In this document: in pieces, positions 35,894 to 39,558 of the stretch | Layout: the number at the start of each line of letters is the position of its first letter | How positions within the stretch are numbered: position 1 is the stretch's first letter | Origin: Streptoalloteichus tenebrarius | GTDB lineage: Bacteria > Actinomycetota > Actinomycetes > Mycobacteriales > Pseudonocardiaceae | DNA: 39,558 nt | Direction of reading: 5' to 3' | Assembly: GCF_024171885.1 (NCBI RefSeq) | Contig: NZ_JAMTCP010000033.1 | Span: forward strand, 39,015-78,572 | Position numbers and translations under genes: made by a program | Notes under the pieces: model-generated | What the model saw: only the letters and a program-made list of their open reading frames with translations | Databases searched by the model: none | Told to the model about the DNA's origin: nothing

Positions 35894-36224
35894 CCGTTCC
35901 AGCGCCGAACGCGCCGCGAGTGCTCACAGAGGACAGAGACAAGACGGGGCCCGGGGCGGGATCGACGTCTGTTGGGCGAAGTGGACCCGCGACAGCGGAC
36001 ACTTGGCCGTCACGGCGTTGCTCTGTCCGGTGTGTTCCTCAACGCTCGACCGCTGCACGCGCACCCAACGAAGTGCATGCGCCAGCAAGTGGAACCCTCC
36101 CTTGCCGGAAGGTGCTTGCGGCGCACGGCAAAGGCGGCTCCTCACCACGCCGGCTGCCACAGTCCTGAAAGGATCTTCCCCGACACGGAGGCGTGTACGG
36201 CGCTGGGAAGCTGACCGCAACCAA
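35894..36224. other. Gene-free stretch between ndgR and the right-hand array
   Basis: Here tRNA-Glu/tRNA-Gln and gltX would be expected from gene order in relatives, but I find no T-loop signature or cloverleaf. Translations of the open frames show no family. No repeats of the array type are recognisable until about 36225. Confidence 0.45.
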
Positions 36225-36685
36225 AGCAAGATCCAGACCGAGTGGCTGCGGTGCGCGACGCGAGGCAGGTGCGCAAGCAGGGAACCCCGCCAAGCGCTGG
36301 GGGTCAATGCACCAAAGGTCAGGTTGAGCAGCCGGAGCCACAGCGACGCGAGGCGCAACGTCAGGATCTGCGCTGAACTCAGGGTGGCAAGGCGAGGGCC
36401 AGGCTGCTGACTGACCATCGAGCGCACTGGATGGCGTAGCTGGGTCGCGGGAGCGGCATGCGTGCCCAAGCCGGCAACTGCGACAGGCGGCTTGGGCGGC
36501 CCAGGCGAAGTCCAGACCGAGTGTCTGGGGGTGCGTCGCAAGGCGGGACGGGAAACTGCCCTGGAGTCGGTCGGCACGATCAAGGCCAGACCGAGTGGAG
36601 GGTTTGCGGGTCCAATGTGGGTGCACGAAGAGGGCAGGTTGCCAGGGTCTGGATGACCAGCGCAGGGGTCGAGCTGAGTGCTCGG

Positions 36686-37083
36686 GGTTCGTAGGGCGCG
36701 TGGTGCGCCGGCAGGTTGGCTGGGGATTGGCTGCGGACGTGCGCGAGCCGCCTACTCAACGAACAACAAGCAACCCACCCCAAGACCTGACAAGTAGCGG
36801 GGGTCTGCGGCGGAGAGGACGCGGCGAGCGGGGCAACTGCCTCGGTCGCGAGATGGCCGAGGAGAGGGTCAAGCATGAAGGTGCGGGACCGGCGTGAGCG
36901 CCAAGCCGGGCAACCGCGACTCGATGCTGGGCGGCCAACGCGAAGGCGAGATCGAGTAGTTGGGGCTGAGGTTCGTAGGGCGCGTGGTGCGCCGGCTGGC
37001 TGGCTGAGGCTCGGCTGCGGACGTGCGCGAGCCGCCTACCCATCGAACAACAGCAACCCACCCCAGGATCTGAACGAGTAGCC
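36686..37083. repeat. Sub-family pair inside the right array, 285 bp apart
   Basis: A module of about 113 bp beginning GGTTCGTAGGGCGCGTGG occurs at 36686-36798 and again at 36971-37083. Both contain GTGCGCGAGCCGCCTAC and AGCAACCCACCCCA. This module is not seen elsewhere in the array, so it marks a local two-copy duplication of an older unit. Confidence 0.85.
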
Positions 37084-37944
37084 AGGGGCCGACGGCATGC
37101 CGAGCACAGGCCGTGCGAGCGGCGCAACTGAGCTGAAGGCGGGATGACCAGACCAAGGATCGAGCTAAGCGGTTAGGGCTGCGGCAGGGAGGCGCGAGGT
37201 CGCGACCCGCGCTGAGGTCGACCCGACTGAAGTGCGAGCCAAGGTAAGCAGCTCGGGCGGCTGGGCCAACGTGAGTGTCCAACCTGGGCAACTGCGGGTA
37301 GGTCCTCGGTGCGCCAATCTGAAGGCCAGGCCGAGCAGTCGACTCGGGGCCAGGACTACCGCGCGACACAGAGCGCGAGATGGAGAACTGCGGCAGGGCT
37401 GTCCTCACGCGCGAGGCGAGGACTCAGGCAGGGAAGCGGCGCTGGAGCCCAGGCAGCCAAGGTAAGGACGCGGCCGAGCAGCGGGAGCCGCACAACCCCC
37501 GTGACCGCCAAGGTGGGCAACTGTGGCTCCTGCTGGGCAACCAATGCGACAGCTAGACCGAGCAGTTGGACCTGCGGGATCGGCGTGGGCCGCGCGTGGG
37601 CACCTACGACTGAGTACTTGGGTGGCCAATGCGAAGCCCAAGCCGAGCAGCCAGGGGCGCAGCTCGGGTTCGCGCACGAGGCGGGAATGCGGCGGACTGA
37701 GGTTGCGCGAGACGAAGGCGCAAGGCGGCAAAGCCGGCGTGCGGAACTGTGGGCACCGGCGTGACCAGGCGTGGCGACCGGCATTCGGGCGGCAGTCAGA
37801 CGCCACTGTCGTCAGGCGACCCTGTGAGAGCCGGGGTGAATGGTCAAACTGCGAGTCCGGGGTGGGTGCTGGGCACCAATGCGGAGGCCAAGCCGAGCAG
37901 CCGGGGCGCAGCTCCGGTTCGCACGCGAGACGAAGGCGCGAAGC

Positions 37945-38025
37945 GGGGAACTGCGACAAGCCAACATGCGGAACCGAGGCGGCCTGCGGCAGGGCTGGCG
38001 CTATGCGCGAGACGAAGACGCAAGG
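37945..38025. repeat. 80-bp high-identity module, copy 1
   Basis: It begins GGGGAACTGCGACAAGCC and ends GACGAAGACGCAAGG. It is apparently identical to copy 2 at 38483-38563. Confidence 0.88.
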
Positions 38026-38482
38026 TGATGGAGTCCAGGTGACCCAGGCTTGGCGACCGACGTGCGGTGACCGTCAGAAGCCGGTGCCATCAGGCGGCCA
38101 ATGTGAGAGTCAGGGTAAGCGGCTGGGGTCGCGGGACCGGCGCAACCGTCCAAGCTGGGCAACGGCGGGTAGGTGCTGGGCCATGCCAACGTGAAGGCCA
38201 GGCATGGGGTGCGGCACTGGGGTTGCGAGCGAGGTGAGGGCGCAAGGTGGCAGAGCCGGCGTAGAGAACTGAAATGGCGCCGGCTTGATCAGGCTTGGCA
38301 TCCGGCGTCGGTGATCATCAAAAGCCAGAGCTGTCAGCCAGGTGACGTGAGACCGGGGTGAGTGGTCAGGCTGCGGGCCTGGAGGTGGGTGCGCAAGCCG
38401 GCGACTGCCGGTGGCTGCTAGACACGCCAATGCGAAGGCCGGGCCGAGCAGCCAGGACGCAGCTCGGGTTCGCGCACGAGAC

Positions 38483-38563
38483 GGGGAACTGCGACAAGCC
38501 AACATGCGGAACCGAGGCGGCCTGCGGCAGGGCTGGCGCTATGCGCGAGACGAAGACGCAAGG
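38483..38563. repeat. 80-bp high-identity module, copy 2
   Basis: Same sequence as copy 1 by eye, 538 bp further on, inside otherwise diverged array sequence. Confidence 0.88.
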
Positions 38564-38793
38564 CGGCAGAGCCGGCATGCGGAACTGTGGGCACCAGCGC
38601 GACCAGGCGTGGCGACCGACGTGAGGTGATCGTCAGGAGCCAGTGCCATCAAGCGCCAATGCGAGCGCCGGGGTGAATGGTCAAACTGCGAGTCCGGGGT
38701 GGCACGCGAGCCGAAACTGCCGGTGGTGCTGGGCGCGCCAACGCGAAAGCCAGGCCGGGCAGCCGGGACGCGGCACGGGTCCGTGCGCGAGAC

Positions 38794-38873
38794 GGGGAAC
38801 TGCGACAAGCAACATGCGGAACCGAGGCGGCCTGCGGCAGGGCCGGCGCTATGCGCGAGACGAAGACGCGAGG
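38794..38873. repeat. 80-bp high-identity module, copy 3
   Basis: Differs from copies 1 and 2 by one deletion (AAGCAACAT) and two or so substitutions, 311 bp after copy 2. Confidence 0.85.
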
Positions 38874-39558
38874 TGATGACGTCGGTGTGACCAGGTGTGG
38901 CGGCCGGCATTCGGTGGCCGTCCGGCGCCGGTGCGCTCAGGCGGCCGATATGAGAGCCGGGGTGAGTGGCCAGGCTGCGGGCCCAGAGGTGCGTGCGCGA
39001 GCGGCAACTGCCGGTGGCTGCTAGGCACGCGAATGCGGAGGCCGGGCCGAGCAGCCGGGGCGCGGGTTCGTGCGCGCGACGAAGGCGCAAGGCGGCAGAG
39101 CCGGCGTCGGGAACTGTGGCGGCGCCGGGGCGACCGGCTTGGCGACCGGCGTACGGCGATCGTCAGCGATGTGACAGCCGGAGTGAATGGTCAAGCTGCG
39201 AGTCCGGGATGGGTGCTGGGCGCGCCAACGCGAAAGCCAGGCCGGGCAGCCGGGACGCGGCACGGGTCCGTGCGCGAGACGAAGGCGCAAGGCGGCAGAG
39301 CCAGCGTGCGGAACTGTGGCGGTGCCGGGCCGACCAGGCTTGGTAGCCGGTGTTGGTGATCGTCAGGGAGCCGATGCCGTCTAGGCGGCCAATGCGAGAG
39401 CCGGGGTGAGTGGCCAGGCTGTGGGCCCGAAGGTGAGTACGCAAGCCGGCAACTACCGGTGGCTGCTAGGCGCGCCAATGCGGAGGCCGGGCCGAGCAGC
39501 CGGGGCGCAGCTCCGGGTTCGTGCGCGAGGCCAAGGCGCGAGCCGAGAACTGCGGCGG

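Larger units (their letters stand above)
36225..39558. repeat. Large degenerate satellite-like repeat array, right edge
   Basis: About 3.3 kb built on a conserved core resembling CGCCAATGCGAAGGCCAGG followed by CCGAGCAGCC. Recognisable copies start near 36498, 36933, 37312, 37539, 37624, 37874, 38184, 38425, 38736, 39028, 39223 and 39473, with weaker ones near 36225, 36310, 36575 and 37150. Copies 37874 onward lie 195-310 bp apart. Between cores recur GAGACGAAGGCGCAAGGCGG, GAACTGTGG, CGACCAGGCTTGG, GGTGATCGTCAG, and GAGAGCCGGGGTGAGTGG. Divergence is greatest at the left end and smallest toward the right, where it leaves the window. Open frames on both strands are accidental in appearance: no ribosome sites and no family similarity. 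Confidence 0.9.

Noticed and set aside
35894-36224. tRNA-Glu/tRNA-Gln genes expected next to ndgR
   Set aside because: I looked for a GGTTCGAxTCC-type T-loop and matching acceptor stems on both strands and found none.
35826-36410. A 194-codon plus-strand open frame after ndgR
   Set aside because: It starts inside the terminator region and shows no conserved motif or codon pattern.
38539-39090. A 183-codon minus-strand open frame in the right array
   Set aside because: It consists of array words in one frame, has no ribosome site or family similarity, and similar frames appear on both strands of other units.
36225-39558. CRISPR array
   Set aside because: Units vary in length (195-310 bp) and are diverged throughout; no short identical repeats with unique spacers of constant size, and no cas genes.

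Overview
This window looks like core chromosome from a high-GC actinomycete of the mycobacteria/Pseudonocardiaceae side of the phylum (for example a Saccharothrix-, Actinosynnema- or Lentzea-like organism). The reasons are the very high GC, frequent GTG starts, a DmdR/IdeR-type iron box, an FbiD-type guanylyltransferase, a HupB-type HU with a long basic tail, a MutT1-type Nudix/phosphatase, and a gene order that I recall as being shared with mycobacteria: rsmD, pyc, recG, FakA/DAK, ung, thiL, DUF3515, ddl, gpsA, fbiD, ppk, mutT1, hupB, leuD, leuC, IclR/ndgR. The genus is an inference.

Layout. Positions 1-975 are a degenerate repeat array that supplies the last codons of rsmD. Then come rsmD, an SDR oxidoreductase with a divergent MarR regulator, and an orphan iron-siderophore-binding lipoprotein behind an iron box. 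Next are pyruvate carboxylase with a translationally coupled ureohydrolase, recG, a FakA-like kinase, rpmB, a two-domain VOC protein, ung, a gamma-carbonic-anhydrase-like protein, a GNAT enzyme, thiL, a stand-alone Lrp/AsnC ligand-binding protein and a DUF3515 protein. An 844-bp gene-free gap (18270-19113) holds a 61-bp tandem repeat and two DnaA-box-like sites.

After ddl there is an apparent insertion relative to the usual ddl-gpsA neighbourhood: a MocR regulator with a divergent PNPOx-family flavoprotein, cysteine dioxygenase and a cystathionine gamma-lyase-like enzyme. The last of these now sits at the end of a plsC-gpsA-lyase operon with 4-bp overlaps. Then follow fbiD, a small OB-fold-like protein, ppk, mutT1, HU, leuD and leuC, and the divergent ndgR sharing a palindromic operator with leuC.

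The right 3.3 kb (about 36225 to the end) contains no gene that I can support. It is a second, different array built from diverged 195-310 bp units around a conserved core of about 32 bp, with internal modules of about 80 bp that are nearly identical. It runs off the window. The two arrays sit exactly where a core gene cluster meets its next neighbour, and they are the most unusual features here. Everything between them is mostly ordinary housekeeping. The smaller points of interest are the His-to-Cys change in the ureohydrolase metal site, several clear operators, probable leaderless starts, and the sulfur/PLP insertion.
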